Part shown: piece after piece, positions 45,396 to 53,344 of the stretch | Layout: the number at the start of each line of letters is the position of its first letter | Position numbering within the stretch: position 1 is the stretch's first letter | Assembly (NCBI GenBank): GCA_001595385.3 | Contig: LVEI03000001.1 | Span: forward strand, 744,001 to 808,000 | Length of the DNA: 64,000 nucleotides | Direction of reading: 5' to 3' | Source of the DNA: Deltaproteobacteria bacterium GWC2_55_46 | Lineage (GTDB): Bacteria > Desulfobacterota > GWC2-55-46 | The notes under the pieces: generated by a model | The model's database searches: none | What the model was told of the DNA's origin: nothing | Seen by the model: only the letters and a program-made list of their open reading frames with translations | Translations under genes and position numbers: made by a program

Positions 45396-45887
45396 TTACC
45401 AATCCGCCTCTGTCTGGTAGATCGACATAACCCCGCCGGGATCTTGCCAGCTATAGAGCTCCTTAAGGGGGAGGCGCTCCCTGAAATCGCTCTCCAAGGT
45501 ATTTGGCGTGTCAGTTGGCGTTATGAAGAGCAGGTAGTCGCCGTTTTTTATGGCCGCAGGGTCGAATTCCCGATCAAAAGATACAAGCGCGAGCTTCCTC
45601 TGGTAGAGCTGGTACTTGATCCTCATCTCATAGAAGCCGCCCCTGGAACTGCGTGGTGGGAACGGGTTGAAGAAAAAGACCTTTGAGCCGCGCGGTATCA
45701 GCTCTTCGGCCTTTATCGCGAACCTGTCTATGGGCTTTACCGTCGCGGCATCCCTTACAGCGGGTTCCGTCTGGAGGAGATACGCGAATCTTACCCCTTC
45801 CCACTCTGCCCTGAAAAGGGCGATGGAGCCGCCTATCCAGACGGGGAGCAACAGAACCAGGAGCTTTGATCTCAACAGGAGCTTCAT
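45396..45887 (-). CDS. exported or anchored protein of unknown function
   Basis: A 163-residue protein with an N-terminal helix (LLVLLLPVWIGGSIALF, about 8-25) and a soluble remainder. It has an FYEMRIKYQLYQRKLALVSFDRE stretch and a later YLLFITP strand, suggesting an alpha/beta domain. No family is recognised. The ATG overlaps the stop of the TatD/radical-SAM gene (ATGA), so they are co-translated. Downstream, 46 bp on, lies the large membrane protein; the two may form an envelope-glycan pair, by position only. Confidence 0.65.
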   Translation of the reverse strand: MKLLLRSKLLVLLLPVWIGGSIALFRAEWEGVRFAYLLQTEPAVRDAATVKPIDRFAIKAEELIPRGSKVFFFNPFPPRSSRGGFYEMRIKYQLYQRKLALVSFDREFDPAAIKNGDYLLFITPTDTPNTLESDFRERLPLKELYSWQDPGGVMSIYQTEADW

Positions 45888-47293
45888 CCGACGGTATTAT
45901 ATTCCCTTACCCTGAACCTTACCCCGAGGTCGTCCTCAGCGACTTTGCGGCAGGCCTCGATATCGAGGCCCGGGACGCTTACCGCCGAGGCTATGACCTT
46001 CGGGATGTGCTTTTTGGCTTCCCTGATGAAAAAAAGTATCGCCGGGTAGGCATTATCCCCGAAGGGCGTCTTTATGAGCTTCTGGTAGGTCTGTGAATCA
46101 GGGGCGTTCAGGCTCACCGATACGCAGTCAACGAACTGAAGCTCCGGCAGCACGTTCCTGCCGTGCACCAGGTTGGCAAGGCCGTCGGTGTCTATCCTTA
46201 TCTTGCAGCCCCTGCGCTTCAGGTACATGCCGACCTCCTTGACGAGGTCGACCCGGAGGAGCGGCTCCCCGAAGCCGCAGAATACGATCTCGTCGTACTT
46301 GTCTTCCGGGTCAGGTCCGGCGGCGGCTATCACCTCGGCGAAGGTCGGCTCCTGGCGGAGCCTCAGGTAGTGCCCCTTCACCGTATATGACTTGAACTTC
46401 GCGCAAAAGGTGCAGTAGTTGGAGCACCTGTTGGTGATATTGAGGTAGAGCGAGTTCCTTATCGGGTAGGCTATCCTGGCCTTTTCATCGACCGCCTTGA
46501 GCCCGAAAAGCTCCTCGGCATTGAGTGTTGTTATCCTGGCCACGTCATCGGCGCTCAAGCCCTTCAAGCGCGCTATCTCCCTGGCCGTCTCTACCACGAA
46601 GGCAGGCTCGTTCCTCCTGCCCCTGTACGGCTCAGGCGCAAGATACGGGCAGTCTGTCTCAACGAGCATATTCTCTATGGGGACCGATTTGACGACCTCC
46701 CTTAACGCGCCGGATTTCGGGAAGGTAATGACCCCGGTAAACGACAGATAAAAGCCCATGTCGAGGGCGGCCTTTGCCATCTCCTTTGAGCCGGAGAAGC
46801 AATGCACCACACCCCCTACCTCTTCGGCGCCCTCAGCGCGCATCACCTCAAGGGTATCCTCCTCGGCATCCCTGGAGTGGACTATAAGCGGAAGGTTCAG
46901 CTCCCTGGCGAGCCTTATCTGCCTGGCGAAGACCTCTTTTTGCGCCTCTCTCGGCGAATGGTCGTAATAGTAATCGAGACCGGTCTCTCCTATGGCCACG
47001 AGCCTGCCGCCGCCCTCTTTTTTCAATGCGACGCGCCTTATCTCTTCCCATGGGCCTGAGCCAACGGCGTCCCTGGCCTCATGCGGGTGCACGCCGAGCG
47101 CGAGATAGAGGAAGTCGTATTTCTCCAGCACGCTCAGTACCGGTCCATAGCCGTGCTCGCGGCTCCAGCAGCCTACCGTTATCACGGATTTAAGCCCGGC
47201 CTCTTTGGCTCTCCTTACGACGACGTCTATGTCTTCGGCGAACCTCGGGTCGTCGAGATGGGCGTGCGTGTCTATCAGTAAAGGCTTTTCCAT
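45884..47293 (-). CDS. TatD-family metal hydrolase fused to a radical SAM domain
   Basis: A 469-residue fusion. Residues 1-260 are TatD-like metal-dependent hydrolase: IDTHAHLDD (metal His pair near 10), GETGLDYYYD (near 104), VHSRDAEEDT, VHCFSG and ETDCPYLAPEPYRGRRNEP, all intact. Residues about 270-469 are a radical SAM domain, NITNRCSNYCTFC with the CX3CX2C iron-sulfur site (about 291-298) and GFGEPLLR. I recall a family of radical SAM proteins found next to or fused with TatD. TatD proteins act as DNases in repair; the radical SAM substrate is unknown. Overlaps the next gene by 4 bp and lies 14 bp after metG. Confidence 0.9.
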   Translation of the reverse strand: MEKPLLIDTHAHLDDPRFAEDIDVVVRRAKEAGLKSVITVGCWSREHGYGPVLSVLEKYDFLYLALGVHPHEARDAVGSGPWEEIRRVALKKEGGGRLVAIGETGLDYYYDHSPREAQKEVFARQIRLARELNLPLIVHSRDAEEDTLEVMRAEGAEEVGGVVHCFSGSKEMAKAALDMGFYLSFTGVITFPKSGALREVVKSVPIENMLVETDCPYLAPEPYRGRRNEPAFVVETAREIARLKGLSADDVARITTLNAEELFGLKAVDEKARIAYPIRNSLYLNITNRCSNYCTFCAKFKSYTVKGHYLRLRQEPTFAEVIAAAGPDPEDKYDEIVFCGFGEPLLRVDLVKEVGMYLKRRGCKIRIDTDGLANLVHGRNVLPELQFVDCVSVSLNAPDSQTYQKLIKTPFGDNAYPAILFFIREAKKHIPKVIASAVSVPGLDIEACRKVAEDDLGVRFRVREYNTVG

Positions 47294-47307
47294 CGATGAT
47301 CTTCTTT

Positions 47308-48837
47308 TTACTGAATCCTCGGAAAAAGCGGCGGCATCTTCGTTATCCTTGAGCCGGATAACGAATCACCCCAGGCCACAGCCTCGTCAAAGTTTGCCTG
47401 CGAGATATTCTTTTCGAGCCCCAGGCTCTCCCATATCTTCTGCGCTGAGCCTGGCATGGCAGGATAGGCGTATACGGCCACAATCCTCAAGCCCTCGGCA
47501 AGGGTCGCGAGCACGGTCGAAAGCGCCGCCTCGTCCTTCTCCTTCCATGGGGCGGCCTTGTCGACATAGGCGTTGAGCTCTCTTACCACAGCCCAGACCT
47601 TTGAAAGGGCGTCGTAGAAGTTAAGATCATCTATCCTCTCCTCGTACTGACGAGGGAGTTCGCTAAAGAGCAACCTTACCCTGCCCTCAAGCTCTCCGCG
47701 CTCGACAGACCCGGACGGGATAATGCCGCCTCTATACTTCTCTATCATCGTAACCGACCTGCTCAAGAGGTTTCCCAGGTCGTTGGCCAGGTCGCTATTG
47801 ATCCTTCCCACGAGCGCCTTCTCGGAGAAGTCCCCGTCGACCCCGAAAGGCACCTCCCTTAAAAGGAAGTACCTGAAGGGGTCCACCCCGAACTTCTCGG
47901 CGGTTGCCCAGGGGTCGACCACGTTGCCCTTTGACTTGCTCATCTTCTGCCCGTCTACCGTCCACCAGCCGTGGGCGAAGACCTGCCTCGGCGGCTCGAT
48001 ACCCGCTGCCATGAGGAATGCGGGCCAATATACGGCATGGAACCGCAATATGTCCTTGCCTATGAGATGGACGTCGGCGGGCCAGTATTTTTCATTCCGG
48101 CCGGTATCGTCAGGATATCCGGAGGCTGTGAGATAATTTGTGAGCGCGTCGAACCAGACGTACATGACATGCCTGGGGTTGCCTGGCACGGGGATGCCCC
48201 ATGTGAATGAGGTCCTGCTGACGCTCAAGTCGCGGAGGCCTTCCCTCAAGAAGGATGTAATCTCGTTTCTCCTGTTCTCAGGCCTTATGAACCGTGGGTT
48301 ATCCCCGATGTGCTTAAGGAGCTTCTCGCCGTACCTGGAGAGCCTGAAGAAATAGCTCGGCTCCTTTAGCTTCTCCACCGCCCTGCCGCAGTCAGGGCAC
48401 TTCATGTCAACGAGCTGTTTTTCAGTCCAGAAGCTTTCGCACGGGGTGCAGTACCAGTCCTCGTACTCGCCAAGGTAGATATCGCCGTTTTTGACGGCGG
48501 TATCCCAGAGGCGTTCTACAGCCTTCCTGTGCCTCTGCTCGGTAGTGCGTATGAAATCGTCATTCGATATGTTGAGCCTGGCCCATAGGTCTTTAAACCT
48601 CTGCCCGACCCCTGTAGCGAAATCCAGCGGCGCGAGCCCCGCGGCTGCCGCGGCCTTCTCGACCTTCTGGCCGTGCTCGTCGGTGCCGGTGAGAAAAAAT
48701 ACGTCAAGGCCCTTGAGCCTTTTGAACCTCGCCAGGCAATCGGCGGCGACGGTGGTGTAGGCATGGCCTATGTGCGGGACGTCGTTTACGTAATATATGG
48801 GGGTGGTGACGTAAAAAGTCTTCTTCTCCTCAGGCAT
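47308..48837 (-). CDS. metG: methionyl-tRNA synthetase
   Basis: Charges tRNA-Met. The 509-residue class I synthetase has PHIGHAYTT (HIGH motif near 22), a zinc knuckle CTPCESFWTEKQLVDMKCPDCG (four Cys, near 130-150), KMSKSKGNVVDPW (KMSKS near 300) and an anticodon-binding helical domain (about 380-505). It lacks the C-terminal tRNA-binding EMAP-like domain of longer forms, which is common. Its start overlaps the ricT stop by 8 bp, as in the known tmk-holB-ricT-metG order. Confidence 0.97.
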   Translation of the reverse strand: MPEEKKTFYVTTPIYYVNDVPHIGHAYTTVAADCLARFKRLKGLDVFFLTGTDEHGQKVEKAAAAAGLAPLDFATGVGQRFKDLWARLNISNDDFIRTTEQRHRKAVERLWDTAVKNGDIYLGEYEDWYCTPCESFWTEKQLVDMKCPDCGRAVEKLKEPSYFFRLSRYGEKLLKHIGDNPRFIRPENRRNEITSFLREGLRDLSVSRTSFTWGIPVPGNPRHVMYVWFDALTNYLTASGYPDDTGRNEKYWPADVHLIGKDILRFHAVYWPAFLMAAGIEPPRQVFAHGWWTVDGQKMSKSKGNVVDPWATAEKFGVDPFRYFLLREVPFGVDGDFSEKALVGRINSDLANDLGNLLSRSVTMIEKYRGGIIPSGSVERGELEGRVRLLFSELPRQYEERIDDLNFYDALSKVWAVVRELNAYVDKAAPWKEKDEAALSTVLATLAEGLRIVAVYAYPAMPGSAQKIWESLGLEKNISQANFDEAVAWGDSLSGSRITKMPPLFPRIQ

Positions 48838-49756
48838 TCTCTTGAGCCCCTTGCCCCTTTCCCTCTTTGCCCTTCTCTTCTTCCTTGTTCTGCTGCTCTA
48901 CCCTTTTCCCAGGCTCTTCCCTCTTTTTCTCCTTACGGCCATGGTCCCTGCTGCCGTGCCTGCCGCACCCGCCGCAGCCGTTCTTATGACCCTGCCCCTC
49001 GGCGGCCTTGCCCGGCCTCTTCCTGTCCCGGTCCCTGTCGCCCTTCTCCTTCTGAGGAGCCACTTCCCCTTTATCCCTATTTTCCTTCTCCTTTTCCCTC
49101 TCCTTCTTCCTCTCGTTCTGGTAGAAGTCGTGCTCGTAGGAGAGGCAGCACATAAGCCTGCCGCAGATGCCGGAGATCTTAACGGGGTTAAGGGCCAGGT
49201 TCTGCTCCTTGGCCATCTTTATGGTCACAGGCTCGAAGTCGGCGAGGAAGCCTGAACAACAGAGCTCCCTGCCGCAGGGCCCCAGGCCGCCTATCATCTT
49301 GGCCTCGTCCCTTACGCCTATCTGGCGCATCTCAATCCTGGTATGGAAGGTCGCCGCGAGGTCCTTCACAAGCTCCCTGAAATCCACCCTCAGGTCAGAG
49401 GTGAAGTAGAATATCGCCTTGCTCGAGTCAAAGAGGTACTCCACCCTGATAAGCTTCATAGGGAGGCTGTATTTTATTATCCTCTCCTTGCAGATTCTGA
49501 AGGCCTCGTACTCCCTCTCCGTATTGAAGCCGAGCCTCTCTATGTCGACAGGGTCGGCCTTTCTGACGATCTTTTTGAGCTGCCTGGCTATACTGGCAGG
49601 GTCGGCCTCCCTGGGGCTGTAGACCACGGTACCCATGCCGAGGCCCCTTTCGACCTCGACTATGACCGCGTCCCCGGGGTTAAGCTCTATCTCGCCTGAC
49701 TCAAAGTCATAGACCTTGCAGGCCTTCTTGAACCTTACTCCAGCTATCTTTACCAT
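48830..49756 (-). CDS. ricT: PSP1-domain protein RicT (YaaT-like)
   Basis: A 308-residue PSP1-family protein. The conserved half (1-205) has the PSP1 core (FTSDLRVDFRELVKDLA) and clustered cysteines in GPCGRELCCSGF and SGICGRLMCCLSYEH, the set linked with Fe-S binding in the RicA/F/T complex of Bacillus, which affects mRNA processing. Residues 210-308 are an unusual Lys/Glu/Gly-rich low-complexity tail with a GCGGCGRHG stretch. Lies between holB and metG. Start ATG 49756. Family assignment is secure; RicA and RicF partners are not in the window. Confidence 0.9.
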   Translation of the reverse strand: MVKIAGVRFKKACKVYDFESGEIELNPGDAVIVEVERGLGMGTVVYSPREADPASIARQLKKIVRKADPVDIERLGFNTEREYEAFRICKERIIKYSLPMKLIRVEYLFDSSKAIFYFTSDLRVDFRELVKDLAATFHTRIEMRQIGVRDEAKMIGGLGPCGRELCCSGFLADFEPVTIKMAKEQNLALNPVKISGICGRLMCCLSYEHDFYQNERKKEREKEKENRDKGEVAPQKEKGDRDRDRKRPGKAAEGQGHKNGCGGCGRHGSRDHGRKEKKREEPGKRVEQQNKEEEKGKEGKGQGAQENA

Positions 49757-49790
49757 CTATCGTTTACCTCGCAGTAGCCTTTCTCCAGCG

Positions 49791-50795
49791 CTACATGGAA
49801 TGCGCGCCTGAGAGCCTCAGCATGAGCGCCTCGAGCGTCAGTTGTTTGTTCCCGTACCTAGGCGGCGAGATGTTCTTTTTCGCCTCCTCCACCGCCTGGA
49901 AAGCGGAGCGCAGGCGGTTGAAGCCTTCGACCCGATTGTCCTTCATCTGCCTTTGCATATCTATGTTGGCTATGAGGTGGGCCGCGCCCTCAAGGGCCAC
50001 TATCCTGTCCCTGTACCACGACTTTAGGAAGTCAAGCATCTCGTCGAGGTCGTCGCGCTTTGAAAGCTCCTCGGCGAACTTAAGCGCCTCATCCGCGTCG
50101 TCCGGACCAAGCGCCGAAAGCCTCTCGATAACCGCCCTCCCCTTATGGTGCGCCCCATCATCTATATAGGCTGAGGCCCTTGAAAGCGACCCCTCGGAAA
50201 GGCGGGCCACGGCCCCGGCCTCGGCTGGGGCGACGCCCTTCTTCTCGATGAGGAAGGCCCTTACCGTCTCCTCAGGGAGCGGCCGGAAGTTTATCCTGTG
50301 GCACCTGGAAAGGACGGTGGGAAGGAGCTCTGCCGGCTTTGAGGATATGAGTATTATGACCGAATCCCCGGGAGGCTCTTCAAGGGTCTTGAGGAAAGCG
50401 TTGGCCGCCGCTGGCATGAGCCTGTCTGCCCTGTCGATGATTACTGCCTTCATGCCCCGTTCGGCCTTGTACCTGAGCGCCCCCTGTACCTCCCTTACCT
50501 GGCCTATCCTGACCAGCCCAAGCTCATCCGGCTCCCCATCTGCGTCAACAGGACCGACCTCTAACAGATTGGGGTGCGTGCCTGCGCACATCGCGACACA
50601 GTCGCCGCAAGCGCCGCAAGCGTCCCCGCCCCCAGCCGAGCAGTTTAGCGCCAACGCGAACGCCCTTGCGACAAGCTTTTTTCCTATGCCATCGGGGCCG
50701 GCAAACAGATGCGCGTGCGCCACCTTCCCGGCGGCGATAGCCTGCTTGAGTACGCCTATCGCGCGGTCATGCCCAAGTATGCCCTGGAAGCTCAT
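49791..50795 (-). CDS. holB: DNA polymerase III subunit delta prime
   Basis: Clamp-loader subunit. The 334 residues have an AAA+ fold: GHDRAIGVLKQAIAAGKVAHAHLFAGPDGIGKKLVARAFAL (Walker A near 35), a zinc-knuckle set CGACGDCVAMC near 60-70, VIIDRADRLMPAAANAFLKTLEEPP (near 110-130) and a C-terminal helical domain. ATG 50795 is chosen because it overlaps the tmk stop as ATGA; the frame four codons upstream would use TTG. The Gly-rich SAGGGDACGACGDC site is normal for bacterial delta prime. Confidence 0.93.
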   Translation of the reverse strand: MSFQGILGHDRAIGVLKQAIAAGKVAHAHLFAGPDGIGKKLVARAFALALNCSAGGGDACGACGDCVAMCAGTHPNLLEVGPVDADGEPDELGLVRIGQVREVQGALRYKAERGMKAVIIDRADRLMPAAANAFLKTLEEPPGDSVIILISSKPAELLPTVLSRCHRINFRPLPEETVRAFLIEKKGVAPAEAGAVARLSEGSLSRASAYIDDGAHHKGRAVIERLSALGPDDADEALKFAEELSKRDDLDEMLDFLKSWYRDRIVALEGAAHLIANIDMQRQMKDNRVEGFNRLRSAFQAVEEAKKNISPPRYGNKQLTLEALMLRLSGAHSM

Positions 50796-51430
50796 CCTTT
50801 GATCCAAACCCTATCAATAATATCACATATCTGCCTGTGGACCGTAGAGATTTCCGCCGAGCCCTCGACGACCTTTATCCGTGCCTCCCTTTTCGCGGCC
50901 TTAAGAAAACCGTCCCTTACCCGTCTATGAAAGTCTATCTCTTCCTTCTCAAAACGGTCCTCCCTTGCCCCCCTGGCCGACGCTATCCTCGAAAAGGCCC
51001 GCTTGAGCCCGTCTTCTACCTCGCAATCTATAAGTATCGTGATATCAGGGACGAGGCCGCCGGTTGCGATGCTGTTTAGCTTTCTGATCGACGCCCTTTC
51101 AAGCCCCCTGCCAAAACCCTGGTAAGCGAGGGTCGAATCGTAAAACCTGTCCGAGATAACGACCTTGCCGGCGGCAAGCGCTGGCTTCACAACGCGTGTT
51201 ACGAGCTGGGCCCTGCATGCCTCGTAAAGGAATAGCTCGGCCCATGGGTCGACAGATTCTTCAGCGCTCTCAAGGAGTATGGCCCTTACCTTCTCGCCAA
51301 GAAGAGTCCCCCCCGGCTCCCTCACGGCAACGACCTCTTTGCCCTTTTTTTCGAGATAGCCTTTAAGGAGGTTTAGCTGGGTGGACTTGCCGCAGCCCTC
51401 GATGCCCTCGAATGTTATAAAGAAACCCAA
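50792..51430 (-). CDS. tmk: thymidylate kinase
   Basis: Phosphorylates dTMP to dTDP. The 212 residues have GFFITFEGIEGCGKST (P-loop near 9-16), REPGGT (near 40), DRFYDSTLAYQGFGRG (DR(Y/F) motif near 98) and a C-terminal lid region. Start is TTG at 51430, 4 bases after GGAGG; the family's common first residues MGFFITFEG support it. First gene of tmk-holB-ricT-metG. Confidence 0.95.
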   Translation of the reverse strand: MGFFITFEGIEGCGKSTQLNLLKGYLEKKGKEVVAVREPGGTLLGEKVRAILLESAEESVDPWAELFLYEACRAQLVTRVVKPALAAGKVVISDRFYDSTLAYQGFGRGLERASIRKLNSIATGGLVPDITILIDCEVEDGLKRAFSRIASARGAREDRFEKEEIDFHRRVRDGFLKAAKREARIKVVEGSAEISTVHRQICDIIDRVWIKG

Positions 51431-51512
51431 AAAACCTCCGAAATACTGTCTGGAATGGCTTCAATTTTCACAAATATTACAGTAAACCGCCCTGATTGGC
51501 AAGGAATTCCGC

Positions 51513-51541
51513 TTGACTTTCTATACATTGTCGAATAATAT
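51513..51541 (+). promoter_or_regulatory. sigma-70-type promoter of the metal-efflux island
   Basis: TTGACT (51513-51518), a 17-base spacer and TAATAT (51536-51541), 17 bp before the ATG of the BlaI-type gene. A BlaI/CopY-type operator (TACA-N2-TGTA) is not visible as a perfect copy; a TACATTGT stretch lies inside the spacer. If the repressor is autoregulated it would most likely bind here. Confidence 0.6.
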
Positions 51542-51558
51542 GAGGTCGGAAGGTACTT

Positions 51559-51981
51559 ATGACAAAAAGCGCCAATTTTGAAAACTATGGAAAGCTCCTC
51601 GGCCCGCTTGAGCAGGAATTGATGGAACTCCTCTGGAGAAAAGGAGAAGCAAGCGGCAGGGAGGCCCACGCTCAGATAGCCTCCTCCAGGCAGGTCGCCC
51701 TTACGACCGTACTCACAGTCCTTGAGAGGCTCGCCAAAAAGGGGCTGGTCAAGAAGGTGAAGGGCGAAAGCGTATTTATCTTCAGGCCAGGATACAGCAG
51801 GGACGAGTTCGCAAAGGCGGTCTCCCATGACGTATTCAGGGGTATTATGGACATATCCTCGGCCGGGATATGCGCCTCTTTTGTCGATGCCCTCGCTGAC
51901 ACCGACCCTGGTGAGCTGGAGAGGCTTTCAGTCCTCATCGAATCCAAGAAAAAAGAGCTGCGCGTAAAGGTGGATAAATGA
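51559..51981 (+). CDS. BlaI/MecI/CopY-family transcriptional repressor
   Basis: A 140-residue winged-helix repressor: GPLEQELMELLWRKGEASGREAHAQI (helices 1 and 2), VALTTVLTVLERLAKKGLVKKVKGE (recognition helix and wing) and a C-terminal dimer region. BlaI-type proteins are inactivated by cleavage by an M56 protease. The CopY copper-binding CXCX4CXC motif is absent, so metal sensing is probably not done here. It overlaps the M56 gene by 4 bp and opens a plus-strand cluster with a CusCBA-type pump. Likely represses its own operon. Confidence 0.9.
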   Translation: MTKSANFENYGKLLGPLEQELMELLWRKGEASGREAHAQIASSRQVALTTVLTVLERLAKKGLVKKVKGESVFIFRPGYSRDEFAKAVSHDVFRGIMDISSAGICASFVDALADTDPGELERLSVLIESKKKELRVKVDK

Positions 51982-52889
51982 CAACGTTTGCGCTCCTCCC
52001 GGTCATGCTCCTGGCTATCACCGCAGCGTGGCTCGCATACGCCCTTCCCGGCCTTCTCTCATATACGGGCTCCATCGCCGACGCCTGCCAGAGCATCTTC
52101 GTAAGGTGCGTGGAGATATTCTCACTGGGAAAGCTCTTCATCTTCTGGTCAGGGGCGCTTCTTGTGCTCTCAGGCATCGTATATGCCTCTTTCCGCGCAG
52201 CTTTTGATATTGTTAAAACAAACAGGGCGATAAAGAGGCTCCCGCTCTCTAAAAGATGCGCCGGGTTTATCCTTATAAACGATGACAGCCTCAAGGCCGC
52301 GTTCACGCACGGCCTTCTGAAACCGGCGGTCTACCTGTCCAGGGGCCTTCTTAAGAGCCTTTCAAATGAAGAGCTGAAGGTAGTATTGCTCCACGAACTC
52401 AGCCACAAGAAGAGGAAAGACCCTCTCAGGTTCCTCGCCCTCGGCTTCCTGAGGAACGCCTTCTTCTACTTGCCCGCCATCGGGCGCATTGTCTCTTTCT
52501 CGAGGCTTAGAAGCGAGCACGCGGCCGATGACGCGGCGGCGAGGACAGGCGGTCAGGTGAGCCTCGCATCGGCGATACTAAAGGTGGCCAGGACGGCGCT
52601 GCCGGTCCCATCCATAACCGGGAGCCAGGAGCAGGTCTCAGGCAGGATCAGAAGGCTTCTCGAGGACAAGGAGCATTCCTTTTTAGTCCCCCGCGCTCAA
52701 GCCATCTTGAGCTTCAGCATAGCCATCGTCCTTGCGGCTTCTCTCGCCATGCCCCTTTACGCCGGCACCGAGGCGCACGAGTGCACGATGGAGCACTGTA
52801 AAATGCATGTAGACCAGGTGAACGGTTGCAAGACACATTGCGAAAAACACGGGCACATACACGACCACAGCCATCAGCACCCGCATTGA
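51978..52889 (+). CDS. M56-family membrane protease with a His/Cys-rich tail (BlaR1-like metal sensor)
   Basis: A 303-residue membrane zinc protease. TM1 (about 5-28) and TM2 (50-72) are followed by Lys/Arg residues, placing the catalytic part in the cytoplasm: LLHELSHKKRKDP (HEXXH at 139-143) and SEHAADDAAA (third zinc ligand region, 180). TM3 (about 241-262) then leads to a 41-residue presumed periplasmic tail with 11 His, 4 Cys and 2 Met (267-303). BlaR1 has a penicillin-binding sensor at this end; here it is replaced by a short likely metal-binding tail. Coupled to the repressor gene by an ATGA overlap. Sensing of Cu, Ag or a similar ion is an inference from the tail and the downstream pump. 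Confidence 0.8.
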   Translation: MTTFALLPVMLLAITAAWLAYALPGLLSYTGSIADACQSIFVRCVEIFSLGKLFIFWSGALLVLSGIVYASFRAAFDIVKTNRAIKRLPLSKRCAGFILINDDSLKAAFTHGLLKPAVYLSRGLLKSLSNEELKVVLLHELSHKKRKDPLRFLALGFLRNAFFYLPAIGRIVSFSRLRSEHAADDAAARTGGQVSLASAILKVARTALPVPSITGSQEQVSGRIRRLLEDKEHSFLVPRAQAILSFSIAIVLAASLAMPLYAGTEAHECTMEHCKMHVDQVNGCKTHCEKHGHIHDHSHQHPH

Positions 52890-52939
52890 TTTTTTTTGGA
52901 TATTGATTCTACGACTGGTAGAAAAAGGAGGATATACAA

Positions 52940-53320
52940 ATGAAGAAAAAGACGATATCAACCGCGGCACTGGCCGTCGCCGGAGCCCTGTTCATCTCAG
53001 CGCAGTCCTATGCTGATGTAACAGCAAAAGCCGCCGGGGACCTGAAGGCGACCCTTTCAACAGACCCGGCAAAATCGATGGTCGATCTCTTCCTTAAGGA
53101 ATTTAAGAGCGGGAACGCGATAACGAGCGCGAAGGTAAAGGCCAGGGTGACCTTCCCCAACGGCACGACGGTCGAAAAAGAGCTTATCGGCATGAAGATG
53201 GGCGACGCCTACTCCTACATGAACTCTCTGGACTTCTCAAGGAAAGGCAGATATATTTTCAACATCACTATCGTTACTCCAAAGAAAACCGTCAGTATGG
53301 AGTTCACTCACCGTATCTGA
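52940..53320 (+). CDS. small periplasmic protein, possible FixH/YtkA-like fold
   Basis: A 126-residue exported protein: signal peptide (1-25, ending SYADV) and a 100-residue mature part. The end (AKVKARVTFPNGTTVEKELIGMKMGDAYSYM ... GRYIFNITIVTPKKTVSMEF) resembles a beta-sandwich of the YtkA/FixH type, but this is only pattern similarity. AAAGGAGG lies 8-9 bases before the ATG. It sits between the M56 protease and tolC, so a periplasmic metal-handling or sensing role is plausible. No metal-ligand cluster is evident in the mature protein. Confidence 0.7.
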   Translation: MKKKTISTAALAVAGALFISAQSYADVTAKAAGDLKATLSTDPAKSMVDLFLKEFKSGNAITSAKVKARVTFPNGTTVEKELIGMKMGDAYSYMNSLDFSRKGRYIFNITIVTPKKTVSMEFTHRI

Positions 53321-53344
53321 CCTGCCATAGGGAGGCTTTTGTGT

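Noticed and set aside
51559-51981. Repressor is a copper-binding CopY
   Set aside because: The C-terminal CXCX4CXC motif of CopY is missing; only one cysteine is seen.
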